Source of the DNA: Datnioides undecimradiatus | Taxonomy: Eukaryota; Chordata; Actinopteri; Lobotiformes; Datnioididae | Direction of reading: 5' to 3' | DNA: 64,000 nt | Assembly (NCBI GenBank): GCA_008933995.1 | Contig: WARS01000093.1 | Coordinates: forward strand, 3,846,001-3,910,000 | Part shown: positions 1 to 40,150 of the stretch, one piece after another | Numbering within the stretch: position 1 is the first letter of the stretch | Layout: the number at the start of each line of letters is the position of its first letter | Program-made: the position numbers and the translations under genes | Notes under the pieces: model-generated | Told to the model about the DNA's origin: nothing | The model's input: only the letters and a program-made list of their open reading frames with translations | Databases searched by the model: none

Positions 1-117
1 ACACACACACACCCACACACACACTCACAGTGACTGACTGTGTGTTTTGTGGCTGGTTAAACGCTCCTGTAGTTTAAACTGACTGAATGAATGAATGAAT
101 GTTTTTTACAGAGTCAG

Positions 118-158
<41 letters not shown>

Positions 159-2847
159 TGTGTGACAGCTGGCCCATCTGACTTTGCCGTGACATCTGGG
201 AAACCCGCCGGTGTGCTGCCGCGAACGCTGGTTGATGTCGCTATTTAAATGCAAATGTGTGTGTGTGTGTGTGTGTGCTGAGCGCTGGCACACACACACA
301 CACACACACAAAGGGAAACACTTCACACACAATAAAGACGCAGAGGGTTTAACAGTGGCACTCTGCAGCGCTGCGACTCGTCTGTAAATCAGGTGATAAA
401 CTGCAGGAAAAAAACATGCTGAACCAGTTTTAAAGCAAAGATCACATGACGCCGACGGCCTCATGACTCATTTATTGATTTATTGATGAATTTATCAACA
501 GATTCTGGATTTATTTAGAATAATTCTGTGAAACATCCATCTGCTGTTAAGAAGACAGATAAATGAAATTTATTTCATGATATACATTATATATATATAT
601 GAATATTTAAGACTTAATTATAACAATAAAATAAAAACGGCACAAACATGAAGAATAAAACAGAAAAGGTCAAAAACCCATTTTAATAAATACGAACTGA
701 TGTTAAAATGCTGGTTTATGATATTTAACTGTTTTATTTTGTGTTGTTTTTTATAATTGAACTTAACTGTTGTATTTTAATAATAATTATAATGTAAAAT
801 AAATAATACGGAGTGTGTGCGCACTGCGTTCAGCTGAAAACTCCTCAGCAGGAAACTGAATCGTCTCTCTGCTCTTCTCCTCGACCTTCACACGGGAACA
901 AATCGAATCAGCTGACATAATAAAACACGTTCACATGTTAAAGAAGCGTCAGAGACGGACGGCGGCTCCGACACGCTAACACGCCCGCTACACGCTAATC
1001 TCACCAAATCAAATCACACAAGTTTCCAGCTGCAGACTGACCTGAAGTCAGTCCCTCAGCAGGACGTTCTGCTCACAGTGAGATTAGACCAGCCAACATA
1101 AATTAAGTGTTATTATTATCGTTATGTTATTGTTGTTTTTGTTTTGTGTTATTCAGGATTATTATCATTTTATGTCTGTTAAAGTTTTAAACGTCGCATC
1201 AGTTTATTAAAAAGTTTGTTGACATGACAACATACTGGAGTAAGCAGACAGATTAGTATTGATTGATTGATGATGTATTGATTACTGTCACTGATCCATT
1301 GATTTTCTAACTCATCTGTAATTTATGTGATAAATAAAATGAATGTTCCTCAGCAAAGATGCTTTTCTGTGGCTGCTGCGGACAAAAGCTCCGGCATGAT
1401 CAATAATCGGACTGGAGTCTAAGTGATCAATAACCAGACGTTCAAACATCTGGAGATACGAGGTTCAACAGACCTGATCGTTGGTGGCACAGGGCGGCAC
1501 TGTGTCCGTGACGGGACCTCCCTCTCCTCCTCCCCCTCCTCCTCACCCCTCCTCCTTCCTCTCCTCCTCTCTGTAGGTATGGGATTTGTCCCAAAAGAAT
1601 GAAGCCTCATTTGGAAACCAGACTGCCATCACCTCCCTCCTCCCCACACCGATCACCCCCTCTCCACCCCGATCACTCCCTCCCCTGCAGCGGTTCACAT
1701 CAGTCGTCCTCCTTCAGACGCCGCATTTGTTCCATTTAAAGTGAATTATCAGCATTTTATTACAGTAAACCTGCAGCCCCGTATTTATTGTTGTTGTTTA
1801 TTGTTGTTGCTGTGGTTTTGATGAGATCAGCATATTGATCAGGTATTGATTGATTCTGCAGATGTGAAAAGAAATTTTTATTTACAAATGAAAATATTCA
1901 CTCACCAGATCTTCACAGGAGACGCTGCTCCTCCTGCGCCTCCTCTGCTCCTGGCTCCTCTGCTCCTCCTGCGCCTCCTCTGCTCCTGCTCCTCTGCTCC
2001 TCCTCCTCTGCTCCTGCTCCTCCTCCTCTGCTCCTCACCACTTTTTATTTCTCCTCTTTTCTGTTTTTCCTTGTTTTAAAACGAATCATCCTCTCCTCGG
2101 ATTTCTCTCTTTTCTTTGTTCTCCTCCTTCTCCTCCTTTCTCTCAGTTTGAATCTGATGCTGGAAATAAACAGATCTCTGCTCTCGTCTCTTTCAACCTC
2201 GTGTCCTCTTATTTTCTGTGAAATCTTTTTCTTCTCTCAGTTTAAACTCCTCTCCTCTCTCCTCTCCTATCTTCCTCTCTCTCCTCCTCGCTCCTCTCGC
2301 TGTGTTTCACCTTTTCAGTCTGGACTCGGTCCACCCCTCAGAGCCTCAGAGGCCTTCGCCCCCTGAAGACAGGAGCTTTATTCTGAAGGTCCCGTCCCAC
2401 CTCCTGTTGACTCTCTAACTTTGGCTTCTTTTATTGTGAAAGGTCTGCATGATCGGATCAAACGCTCATTTCCTCTCCTCAAACCATCAACGTGTTTGCT
2501 GACGGAGGAACCTGGAGGAACCTCCTGAACAGGAACCTGATGTCATGTGATCGCAGTCCAACTCCTCCCCCCTAAGCCTGACAACACCCTGTCTCCCATC
2601 TTTGACCTTTGACCTTGTCTCTTCTTCTGTGGTGCTTTAGAAGCAGCTAGAGGTTGAGCTGCTGTTCACCTCAGACTCAAACAAACAAACAAACAAACAT
2701 TAAAGTGAATTTCGTGACACTGATGAGCAGCCTGACGATGGAGACTCCATCACAGTCACTACGGCAACAAGCGGGACAGGATCCCTCACTGGCTTCCCAC
2801 CAATCCAACACACACACACACACACACTCAGTGACACCCAGAACCGT

Positions 2848-2893
<46 letters not shown>

Positions 2894-2996
2894 TGTGCAG
2901 TCTCTCTCTCTCTCTCTCTCTCTCTGGTTGGTCGGTTCGAGTGCCCGCCTCCTCCCCCTCCTGCCTCTCACTCTCTTTATCTCTCTCTCTTTCTTC

Positions 2997-3045
<49 letters not shown>

Positions 3046-3073
3046 ACTCTCTCTCTCTCTTCACCTCTCCTCT
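1..3073. other. Upstream non-coding region of ebf3
   Basis: No open frame here resembles a known protein; the longer ones are translations of CA/TG or CT/GA repeats. The stretch contains (GT)n/(CA)n runs (about 1-26, 121-152, 257-310), an AT-rich block at about 480-830, polypyrimidine stretches at 1,500-1,580, 1,920-2,040 and 2,080-2,300, and the GA/CT/CA composite repeat listed separately. Part of it may be proximal regulatory DNA for ebf3, but nothing apart from the CArG/GC-box pair at its edge is specific enough to name. Confidence 0.6.
2805..3062. repeat. Composite (CA)n-(GA)n-(TC)n-(CA)n-(CT)n microsatellite upstream of promoter
   Basis: Consecutive simple-repeat blocks: (CA)n near 2,808-2,826, (GA)n at 2,853-2,890, (TC)n at 2,901-2,925, then CT-rich DNA, (CT)n at 2,997-3,020, (CA)n at 3,021-3,046 and (CT)n at 3,047-3,060. 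The GA and TC blocks are reverse complements separated by only about 10 bases, so they form a long potential hairpin. The block ends a dozen bases before the CArG/GC-box pair. Confidence 0.9.
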
Positions 3074-3098
3074 CCTTATATGGTCAGGCCCCGCCCCC
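3074..3098 (+). promoter_or_regulatory. Candidate ebf3 promoter core: perfect CArG box plus GC box
   Basis: CCTTATATGG at 3,074-3,083 is a perfect match to the serum response factor CArG consensus CC(A/T)6GG. It is followed within a few bases by CCCCGCCCCC (3,089-3,098), an Sp1/KLF-type GC box. The pair lies about 650 bases before the start codon, where a promoter is expected. The TATAT inside the CArG box might also act as a weak TATA-like element. The transcription start is unknown, so promoter function is inferred. Confidence 0.4.
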
Positions 3099-3751
3099 TG
3101 GCAGTGATGTCGTCAGCGGCTCAGAGGAAGACCCGTGGGGTTTTTGGGTTTTGGCGTCCAGTCCTGTGGGGCCGCAGGGCTGAGAGTTTCTCCTCTGCTC
3201 CTCATCCCTCCATCATCGGGCTGCCTCTCCTCCTCTCTCCTCTTTGGGGAAAAGAAAAAAGACGCTTTGCTCGCGCTCGATTCGTGTCCGGACTCGTCTG
3301 TGTTCTTCCTCCTCTGAGGATTTTATTTCTCCTTTCCTTTTTTCTCTCCTCCTCCTCCTCTTGCCTCCTCGCTCCTTGACGGCCAGGACGGAGAATTTCT
3401 GAAAGTGCTTAAAAATCAAACTGAATCGTCCAAAGTTGAATTAAAGCTACAGAAAGAGGCAGAAAGTTGTTCTGCAGAATAAAACTCCCGGCTCTCTTCC
3501 TCCCGCTCTCTCCTGCTCTTTTTCTTCTTCTTCCCTCTTTTCTTCCCGCTCTTCTTATTTCCTCTTGCTCGGCTGCTTTCGGACTCCGTCTCTGTTGGCG
3601 AAGAAACGTTGAGCAGCGGCAATCGAGCGTCCGTTCGTCCGGTACAGATTTTTTTTTTCTGCTGGACTTTTTCTCTTGTTTTTTTCCCCCTCGCACTGTT
3701 TTGTTCCCGTGGTCGTGCGGCGGCAGTGGTTGGAGTGCTGGGGCCCCGGAG
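3099..3751 (+). other. ebf3: Putative ebf3 5' leader (5' limit unknown)
   Basis: Transcription probably starts somewhere in this stretch. It is pyrimidine-rich with moderate CpG content towards its 3' end. The frame of the start codon is open upstream from about 3,467, yet contains no in-frame ATG before 3,752, which supports 3,752 as the initiator. No splice signals were needed to reach the start codon, but an extra non-coding first exon cannot be excluded. Confidence 0.4.
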
Positions 3752-32462
<28,711 letters not shown>

Positions 32463-33820
32463 AGAATCGTCCTCCTCCTTCCTCATCGCCTCCTCCCCCT
32501 TATCCACGAGCACCAATCACCTCAGAGGAGGCGGGGCCTCAGGCAGCAGCCAGCCAATCAGGACAGGGTGTTGCTCCTGTCCGTCACTGTCTGAGAGAAA
32601 GAGACTTCAGGTGCTCTCACTCTCTGTAACCTTTCTGATGTTCTCATCTGTGTTTCGGGGGGGGGGGGGGTCTGTTGATGTAAAGACTGTGATGTCATGC
32701 CTGTTACGTGACATCATCACCTGTGATGTTATTCTGGATCTAGATCTAATCAATTAAAGGTCCAAATTACTGAAACTTTCATTTTAGCAGGAAGCTCACA
32801 CCTGATTGGTCACTGCTCTGCCAACAAACAGGAAGTGATATGTTCACTAACGTCAACATTCAATGGGAAACCGAACTCTGACAAGAGACACGGAACTTCC
32901 TGCTTGACGTTTGTGTTGAAGGAATCTGATTACAGTAAAACTGTGCTGTGATTGGCTGATTCACTCAGCTCCAGGTAGGGAGGGAGGAGGAAGGAAGCAG
33001 AGAAAGTGGCGAAAGGAGGAAGGAAGCAGAGAAGGTGGCGAAGGGAGCAGTGAAGGCGCAAAGGGAGGAAGGAAGGTTTTGAGTTCCTTGAGCTGCAGTT
33101 CATAAAACAGCTGATGTCTGGCTTTTTGAATAAACTCTGAAACGAATGAAAGAATTATTGTTACTAGCCCCGCCCCTACCTCATTAAGCCCCGCCCCCTG
33201 CCTGTCTGTGTTTCTAAGTTTTACCTGTTTATCTTTTAAATGCTCGCACTGTAAAAACAAATCCTGCATCCTGATAGGCTACTGTGACTATCCGTCTTCT
33301 TGTTCAGAGTTGTCTTTTTTATTCTAGCCCCTCCTCCTCCCACAAGCTCCGCCCCGAGCACTTAAACCCCGCCCCACCCGAAGCCCCGCCCCCGTGTTTT
33401 TCTCTGTGGGTTTTGTGATTTTTGCCAAAGTTGTAGCTGAATATTTATACGTCACTGTGGTTGATCACGTCGCCCCCCCCCGCCGTCACTGAGCTCACCG
33501 AGGGAAACTCTTTTTGTATCATACAGATTATAAATACTGTATTTATATCTCAGATTGTTTTTGTATAAATGTATGTTGAGTCATGTCGTCTTCATGGGGT
33601 TTTAGATGTGTGTGTATGTGGTGGTGCCACACTGAAAAACCATTGTTTTGTATCAAAAAAAGAAAAAGTGAACGTCTTCACAGATTTATAGCGCTGTCAA
33701 TCAAAGCTGATGCATCCAATCAGCTCCACTCGTTCTGTTGTTTTTAATGTAAATCTTGTTTTAATGACTGTTGTACTGAAACGATTTCCTCACAGTGAAT
33801 AAAGTCAGCGGGTCGCTCTG
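32463..33820 (+). other. ebf3: ebf3 3' UTR
   Basis: About 1.35 kb from the stop to just past an AATAAA signal. Contains a poly-G run (32,658-32,669), a GGAAGCAGAGAAGGTGGCGAA-type tandem repeat at 32,985-33,075, and many GCCCCGCCC motifs at 33,168-33,395. The 33,520-33,800 segment is AT-rich and resembles a terminal 3' UTR. The extent is inferred. Confidence 0.6.
33798..33803 (+). terminator. ebf3: Polyadenylation signal AATAAA (probable ebf3 end)
   Basis: A canonical hexamer about 1.34 kb after the stop codon, following an AT-rich stretch. A second AATAAA lies at 33,977-33,982 and could serve as an alternative site. Confidence 0.6.
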
Positions 33821-35361
33821 ACAGACTGCCCCCCTCTTTTTACAACAAACACACAAATGAGAATGACAGGAAGTGAACCTGCCTGTCACTTGACGACTCA
33901 TGGGGTTAAAACTGAAACATAAACCATGAACCAAACCAACAAGATTAACGTGTCCAACAGAAAAGTGAAAGTTTCAATAAAGAAACTCATTAAACCACCT
34001 CACAGGCCAGGTCGCATTTACAAGAACAGCTGAGTGTTGTCAACGTAGAGGAGTAGCCAGGACGAAGCCTCGTCACCTGGTCAGAGAGACGATGCAGGTA
34101 AGATGTAGCCTCCAACACTCTGTGGAGTCCTGGTCCTGGAGGAGGTGAAGGCACCTAAACACGTCTCATACAGGAAACAGTGAAAGTGTCACTGAGGAAA
34201 CTGAGGCAGTCTATAAAAACACAAGGAACAGGAAGTAGCTGAGAACGCAAAACACAACAAACAATGAAGAACTGGACAGAAACAAACGAAATGACAAACA
34301 ATAAACATGTGACACCAATGAACCAATTAACACAGATGAGACAAGGACAGGAAGTCCATGCACAAAGACTCCTCAAACCCAAAACCACGAAAAGTATTTT
34401 AATAAACATATAAATATAAAAACTGTATAATAGGAGTATTGTTCTTAATCAACACGTCAGAACAAACAAAAAACAAACAACAGTAAAACTCATCATAAAA
34501 TCATCATAAAGACAAACATTTTCAGAGGAAACGAATGAGTGGAAACCTGAGAAATAAAGGTTCACAATACAGACCTGATGGGTCCTGATGGGTCCTGAGG
34601 GGACCTGATGAACCCTGAGGGGACCTGATGGGACCAGACGGGACCTGATGGGACCTGATAGGACCTGAGGGGACCTGATGAACCCTGAGGGGACCTGATG
34701 GGACCTGAGAGGACCTAATGAGCCCTGAGGGGACCTGATGGGACCTGAGGACCTGGTGTCGGTAGGGTCATGGACAGTCAGATGTGGATTTGGTCGTTTT
34801 TGCAGAGAAGCAGCTGAACTCTGGACTCTGGAGGTCTGAGAGCTGCTGTGATGCGTTCGCTGTCTTTGTTTTCTGTGGGTTTGGTCCAGCAGTTGGTCCT
34901 CCCTCTGGCTGGTTCTGAGACAGCAGAAACATCTGGTTCTCCCCAGAGCTCCTGCAGGCCGAGGAGCTGCAGAAGAAGACAAACAGTTTAACATTCAGCA
35001 GGAAACAGGAAGTGTTTATCCCGAGTGAGTCTGCAGCTCGACACATGTTCGAGTCTCTTATCGTCCCTGGTTCATATCGTCTTTTCTTTCATTCTCTTTA
35101 AACCCGATGATTAAAATGTGTTTTTCCTTCCGAGGAGACAAAACAGAGGAAACGATTAATGAACTTAAACGCTCTGTTCCCTCAGCGGACACAAAGCACA
35201 AATAGGATTTGATTAAGATGGACGGCCGATAACCTCAAACCTCATTATTACTCACTTTATTTATTTCTCTCTGACGACGCTCAGACTCTTATTTTCCCTC
35301 TGAACCACCCAGGACTCAGAGTCAGGGCTTGGACTCCAGGTCCACCCAGGACTTAGAGTCT
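33821..35361. other. Intergenic region downstream of ebf3
   Basis: No convincing gene. The frames in this region are low-complexity or short. Contains a minisatellite at 34,570-34,760 and unique sequence at 34,770-35,310. A 35-base segment at about 35,328-35,362 recurs on the far side of the neighbouring LINE. Confidence 0.7.
34570..34760 (+). repeat. Minisatellite of GGACCTGATG(GG) units
   Basis: About 17 copies of an 11-base unit (ACCTGATGGG, ACCTGAGGGG, CCCTGAGGGG), with a higher-order 33-44-base pattern. Confidence 0.92.
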
Positions 35362-35362
35362 A

Positions 35363-36868
35363 GCTTCAAGATTCAAGATTCAAGAGTCTTGAAGCTTGAA
35401 GATTCAAGATGTTTTATTGTCATATGCAACAAAAAAAAGCTTTCTCTGTGCAATGAAATTCTTTCTTTGCTGTCCCCCCTGATTCTGACGTATATAAGTA
35501 CAAAAACAGAATAAATTAAAAAAACAATAGTGCAAATACAATAGGAGATGCGAGGACAAAACTATCTGATATTTACAAAGTGTCTGATGTGCAGTGTGCA
35601 ATGAATATGATGGAATGTGCAACACAGTGCAATAATGCAGATGTAAACAGAAATACAAGTGTACAGTGACGAGGTGGTCCATGGTTGTGTCTCCTGTCAA
35701 CTGTTCAGGAGTCTGATGGCAGAGGGGAAGAAAGATTTATTGAATCTTGTTGTCCTACATTTCAAACTTCTGTACCTCCGGCCTGAGGGTAGAAGTGTGA
35801 ACAGTCCGTGTTGTGGGTGGGTGGGGTCTCTGAGCATGGAGGCAGCTCTCCTGTGAACTCTGCGGTGGTAGATGCTCTGCAGAGAGGGCAGTGGTGTCCT
35901 GGTGATCCTCTCAGCAGTCTTAATTACTCTCTGTAGGCTACTGCGGTCTGCAGCAGTAGTGTTGCCGTACCACGCTGTGATGCAGCTGGTTATGGTGCTC
36001 TCAACCACGCAGCTGTAGAAGTTGCTGAGGATCCTGGTTGACATGCCAAACTTCCTCAGCCTCCTCAGGAAATACAGCCGTTGTTGGGCCTTCTTAACCA
36101 GCTGTGAGGTGTTCAGTGTCCAGGTGAGGTCCTCACTGATGTGGACACCCAGGTATTTGAAGCTGCTCACCCTCTCCACTTCAAGCTCCCAGATAAACAG
36201 TTGTTGATGAGGTCTCCTCTCCTTCCTCCTGTCCACTATCATCTCCTTTGTCTTGTTTGTGTTGAGGGAGAGGTTGTTGTCCTCACACCATGCCACTAGA
36301 CCGGCCACCTCCCTCCTTTAGGCTGCTTCGTCACCCCCAGTGATGCGACCAATCACTGCAGTGTCATCTGCGAACTTCAGGATGATGTTGTCCTTCTGGG
36401 AGGCGACACAGTCATGGGTGAACAGGGTGTAGAGGATGGGTCTGAGAACACATCCCTGAGGGGTGCCAGTGTTGGTGATGATGCTGGCTGAAGTCCTATT
36501 GCCCATCCTGACAGACTGAGGCCTGCCAGTCAGAAAGTCTAGGAGCCAGTCACAGAGGGTGGAGTGCAGGCCAGGTGTGAGCAGTTTGTAGGTGAGTTTG
36601 TGGGGGATGACTGTATTGAAGGCCGAGCTGTAGTCCACAAAGAGTATCCTGATGTAGGATTCTTTGTTTTCCAGGTGTGAGAGTAAATAGTGGAGTGCAG
36701 CAGTGATGGCGTCTGAAGTGGACCTGTTTGGCTGGTATGCAAATTGCAGGGGGTCCAGTGTGACTGGTAGGCTGCTCTGAATGTGGGCCATCACCACTCT
36801 CTCAAAACACTTTGCAATGATTGGAGTGAGTGCTAATGGCCTGTAGTCATCCAGGCAGGTGGGTGAGC
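35363..36868 (-). mobile_element. 5'-truncated non-LTR retrotransposon (LINE, L2/CR1-like)
   Basis: Minus-strand relic of about 1.5 kb covering the 3' part of a reverse transcriptase gene. Visible RT motifs are [11 protein letters not shown] (motif A), GTPQGCVL (B) and KFADDTAV (C, at about 36,361-36,380), followed by VSSFKYLGVHISEDLTW and a C-terminal LLPSGRRYRS / FFPSAIRLLNS end typical of fish L2-type LINEs. The frame starts at about 36,868 inside the RT domain and runs to 35,697 with a single in-frame TAA at 36,318-36,320, in a stretch that otherwise reads DEAA-RREVAGLVAWC. The 3' end has TTGAATC-type repeats and an AGCTTCAAG/CTTGAAGCT hairpin. The copy looks fairly young but non-functional. 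Clade assignment is from memory. Confidence 0.9.
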
Positions 36869-37481
36869 TTCATTCAGGACCTGGAGTCCAGGTCCTCCCA
36901 GGACTTGGAGTCCTGTGTGAGTGTGATTCTTCTGTTTTATACGAACCTTTCAGCTGAAATCAGCAGAGACCAATCACGTGCTCTCCTCTGATGATGTCAC
37001 ACGTTGGACTGTGGTGATGATCAGCCTGAAGATCTTCACACACTCGTTCTTGTCTCCTCCTCTTCTTCTTCTCTGTCTTTAATCTTCAGGTCAGTTTACA
37101 TCAGACGAGGTCTGGTGCATTGTGGGAGATCTGTGTGATGTTTGATCTTCCACTGCCATGGTTACGACGACTCAGTCAGCTGTTCACTCGGGAGCATGCC
37201 CTCATGTCCTGCTGAGGGGCGAGAGACCGTTGACCTCTGTAAGGGAGAGAGAGAGTCACCATGCGATCACATCAAACAGCAGAGTGTGTTTGCTGTGAGA
37301 GAAGCAGGAACACATCCATGACCTCAGCCGAGTCACTTCCTGCTCATTAGCGCACTTTGCTGTGAACAGGAATGTTTTGATTGAACTGTGGGTTCGTTTG
37401 TTTTTGGCACTTTTGATGCTTCAGGAAATCTTCAAACTAAGGACGGAAGAAAATGTGGAAATGTTCCTTTAAACAGATGAT

Positions 37482-37565
37482 ATGTGTGTGTGTGTGTGTG
37501 TGTGTGTGAGTGTGTGTGATTGTGTGTGTGAGTGTGTGTGTGTGTGTGAGTGCGTGTGTGAGGGT

Positions 37566-37611
<46 letters not shown>
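37482..37611 (+). repeat. (GT)n microsatellite with GAGTGT interruptions
   Basis: 130 bases of almost pure GT alternation. Confidence 0.97.
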
Positions 37612-37615
<4 letters not shown>

Positions 37616-37854
37616 ATCACAGTGTCTTTTCTTGTCGCAGGATAAAATGCGATTCTGTTTCTGTATCCAGGCCTTTACACACACAGACACAGACACACGC
37701 ACACACACACACACTGAGAGCTTGGGGGATTCCCTGAGGACCTGATTGAGAGCAGGGAGCTCTGGTTGCCGTGGCAGCAGCAGCTCCCCTCCTCCATCAA
37801 CACTCGTTTTCCCGTTTTTACTTGTTTCTGTTCTGTTCTCCTTTGTTGTCCTCC

Positions 37855-38150
37855 CTGTCTCTCTGTCTGTCTGTCTGTCTGCCTGCCTGCCTGTCTCTCT
37901 GTCTGTCCTCCAGCCTCTCTCCCTGTCTGTCTGTCTGTCTCCCTGTCTGTCCTCCAGCCTCTCTCCCTGTCTGCTTGTCTGTCTGCCTGTCTCTCTGTCT
38001 GTCTGTCTCTCTGTCGGCCTGTCTGTCTCCCTATCTGCCTGTCCTCCAGCCTCTCTCCCTGTCCTCCAGCCTCTCTCCCTGTCTACCTGTCTGCCTGTCT
38101 GTCTGTCTGTCTCTCTCTGTCTGTCTCTCTGTCTGTCTTCCAGCCTGTCA
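37855..38150 (+). repeat. (CTGT)n array with CCTCCAGCCTCTCTCCCTGT blocks
   Basis: About 300 bases of CTGT/CTCT/GCCT tetranucleotides. The longer unit CCTCCAGCCTCTCTCC recurs at least four times, giving a higher-order structure. Confidence 0.95.
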
Positions 38151-38467
38151 GACAGTTTACCAGCTGCCTGAGCGCACAGAGACACATTGAACCAGTTAAA
38201 GTCTGAGACACTGAGCAGTGATGAGCAGAATAATGCAGATACGAGGTGAAAACACACATTTCTGATGGTGTCTGCTGTTCCTGAATGTGACCTCTGCAGC
38301 CGCATGTCTGATGCTGGATCATCAGCAGCTGTGTTGGGGTTTGTGTGTGATATGGACAGATGGTGAATGAGGGTGTGCACACACTCACACACGCTCTTGT
38401 GATAATGTTCAAGAACATGTTTGTGCTGATGCAGGAAAACAAGCTGACATCACACACACACTGACTC

Positions 38468-38468
<1 letters not shown>

Positions 38469-38528
<60 letters not shown>
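38469..38528 (+). repeat. Long pure (GT)n microsatellite
   Basis: About 30 uninterrupted GT dinucleotides, among the longest perfect runs in the window. Confidence 0.97.
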
Positions 38529-38530
<2 letters not shown>

Positions 38531-39059
38531 ACGGATGCATGTTGCAGACATTAGGCCGCCTGCTGTGATTCCCCGTCAGGCAGCGAGCCTCTCTGCTGGT
38601 CAGCAGGTGTGACCAGTGGTGGTTAACGAGGACCTGCTGCAGGTGCGACAACTCGGACTCGTTAACAGTTAATGAGTCACATCAGCATGAATGTGTTTAA
38701 TGAAAAGGTCGAAACCTGTAGAAGTGACGCTGCAGGTGTTTATCCACCGGATGCTGATCCACCTGCAGAGTCATGTGACTGAGTCAGGTGACTGACCAGT
38801 TCCTGTCAGCAGAGAATAAACGTCTCTACATGAACCTGCAGACATCTGGGAAGAAACCTGAGTCTGTTTATTTACACAGGTAAACAACAAACAAATACAC
38901 ACACATGAATTTTGACTGCACAGCTAATTGGATTCTTCTCCATGGCAACCGCAGGTGAGGCTCATGGGTATGATGGTTCATCATCAGGAGACAGATGGCA
39001 GCTGGGTTTAGCTGCTGAGCTAGCTGCTAACATGCTAACATAGCCTGCTGATGTTGCCC

Positions 39060-39760
39060 CCTGGCCCTGTGTGTGTCAGGGGAGGGGTGTGATAATACCC
39101 TGCCGCCACTGTAGATGTAAGAAAAGAGGCAGACAACTTGCGGGTGCAATCCTGCAGCCGAGCGGGTGTTCGGCTCGGCTGCAGGATTTATTATGCTTAA
39201 CAAGTGACATACTCATAACAAGTTACTCGGTTTCACAAATGACGATATCAGTTGGTTCCCTGAGGTGATTAACTGTCTTGTTATAGCGCCAGGTAAATTA
39301 CCATACTTTCAAGTTTTACAATCATCATCACATCCTCGGAAAATACACAAGTAGCCACAGTAAATACCTGATAAACCGAAGCACTGTAACATAAACAACA
39401 AAATTGCCCTTTATATCCATTCAGCTCCATTCAGCGTTTCAGCCTCTCTATTACACGGTGTGTTTTATCGCTACTCCTAGCAACAGGTCCGCTAGCCTAG
39501 CATAGCAGCGTACAGCAAAACATCTCTTATTTACGCATTACTGCAAAACTACTCAACTCCAAACATCCATCATCGAAACATCATGAACTGTACCATAACC
39601 CCATAATGAACTGTAACATCGTCCTATTGGCCTTTTAACATCTTTAATGGCATTTTCAATTCCTGTACATCTACTGTTTTTTTAACCCTTTACACTCTGA
39701 ATATTCATGTCTTTTTAAACACATTTTTTAATCCTTTTACACTGACAGCAGCTGGCACAG
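39060..39760. other. Unclassified 0.7 kb block, possibly an interspersed repeat, with a perfect hairpin
   Basis: Composition changes abruptly here: microsatellites disappear and the sequence becomes mixed AT with GCTAGCCTAGCATAGCAGCG-type text. It includes a perfect 16-base-arm inverted repeat (39,148-39,188). I cannot name a repeat family and see no flanking terminal repeats. Confidence 0.35.
39148..39188. repeat. Perfect inverted repeat (16-bp arms, 9-base loop)
   Basis: Left arm AATCCTGCAGCCGAGC (39,148-39,163) and right arm GCTCGGCTGCAGGATT (39,173-39,188) are exact reverse complements around GGGTGTTCG. The stem is GC-rich and isolated. Confidence 0.97.
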
Positions 39761-40112
39761 TGTATGTCTGTGTGTATGTATGTATGTATGTATGTATCCT
39801 CCTCACCTGCGTGTGATTGGCTGCAGGGTGGAGGCAGGCAGTTTACCTGTTCACACTCAGACAGGAAGTTACTGCAAAATAAAACAGGAAACAGAAACCT
39901 GACGGAAAACATGAAACAGGAAGAGTTTGATCGTTTCAATGAATCTTTATCTGTCTGCCTCTCTGTCTGCCTGTCTATCTCTCTCTCTGTCTGCCTGTCT
40001 CTCTCTATCTCTCTGTTTAGTTGCAGTTAGTTCTCTCAGACTGATGCTCTCTGTTACTGTAGTTCAATACACGACCTATTGATCGGCATCATATTGATCT
40101 GTTTGCATTGAC

Positions 40113-40150
<38 letters not shown>

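Larger units (their letters stand above)
36869..39050. other. Intergenic, mostly unique plus long TG and CTGT arrays
   Basis: No gene seen. Holds (GT)n with GAGTGT interruptions (37,482-37,611), a CTGT array (37,855-38,150), a pure (GT)n of about 62 bases (38,469-38,528), and unique sequence at 38,540-39,050. Long frames here encode only repeat peptides. Confidence 0.75.

Noticed and set aside
2654-3379. 241-codon + strand open frame upstream of ebf3
   Set aside because: It translates CA, GA and CT microsatellites plus promoter DNA. Composition is repeat-driven and the ebf3 leader occupies its end.
37469-38392. 307-codon minus-strand open frame
   Set aside because: It consists almost wholly of (CTGT)n and (GT)n repeat translation ([10 protein letters not shown] and HTHTHT), with no domain or splice support.
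39715-40030. Short frames around 39.7-40.0 kb as a small gene
   Set aside because: Repeat-derived (TATG and CTGT) translations with no splice or family evidence.
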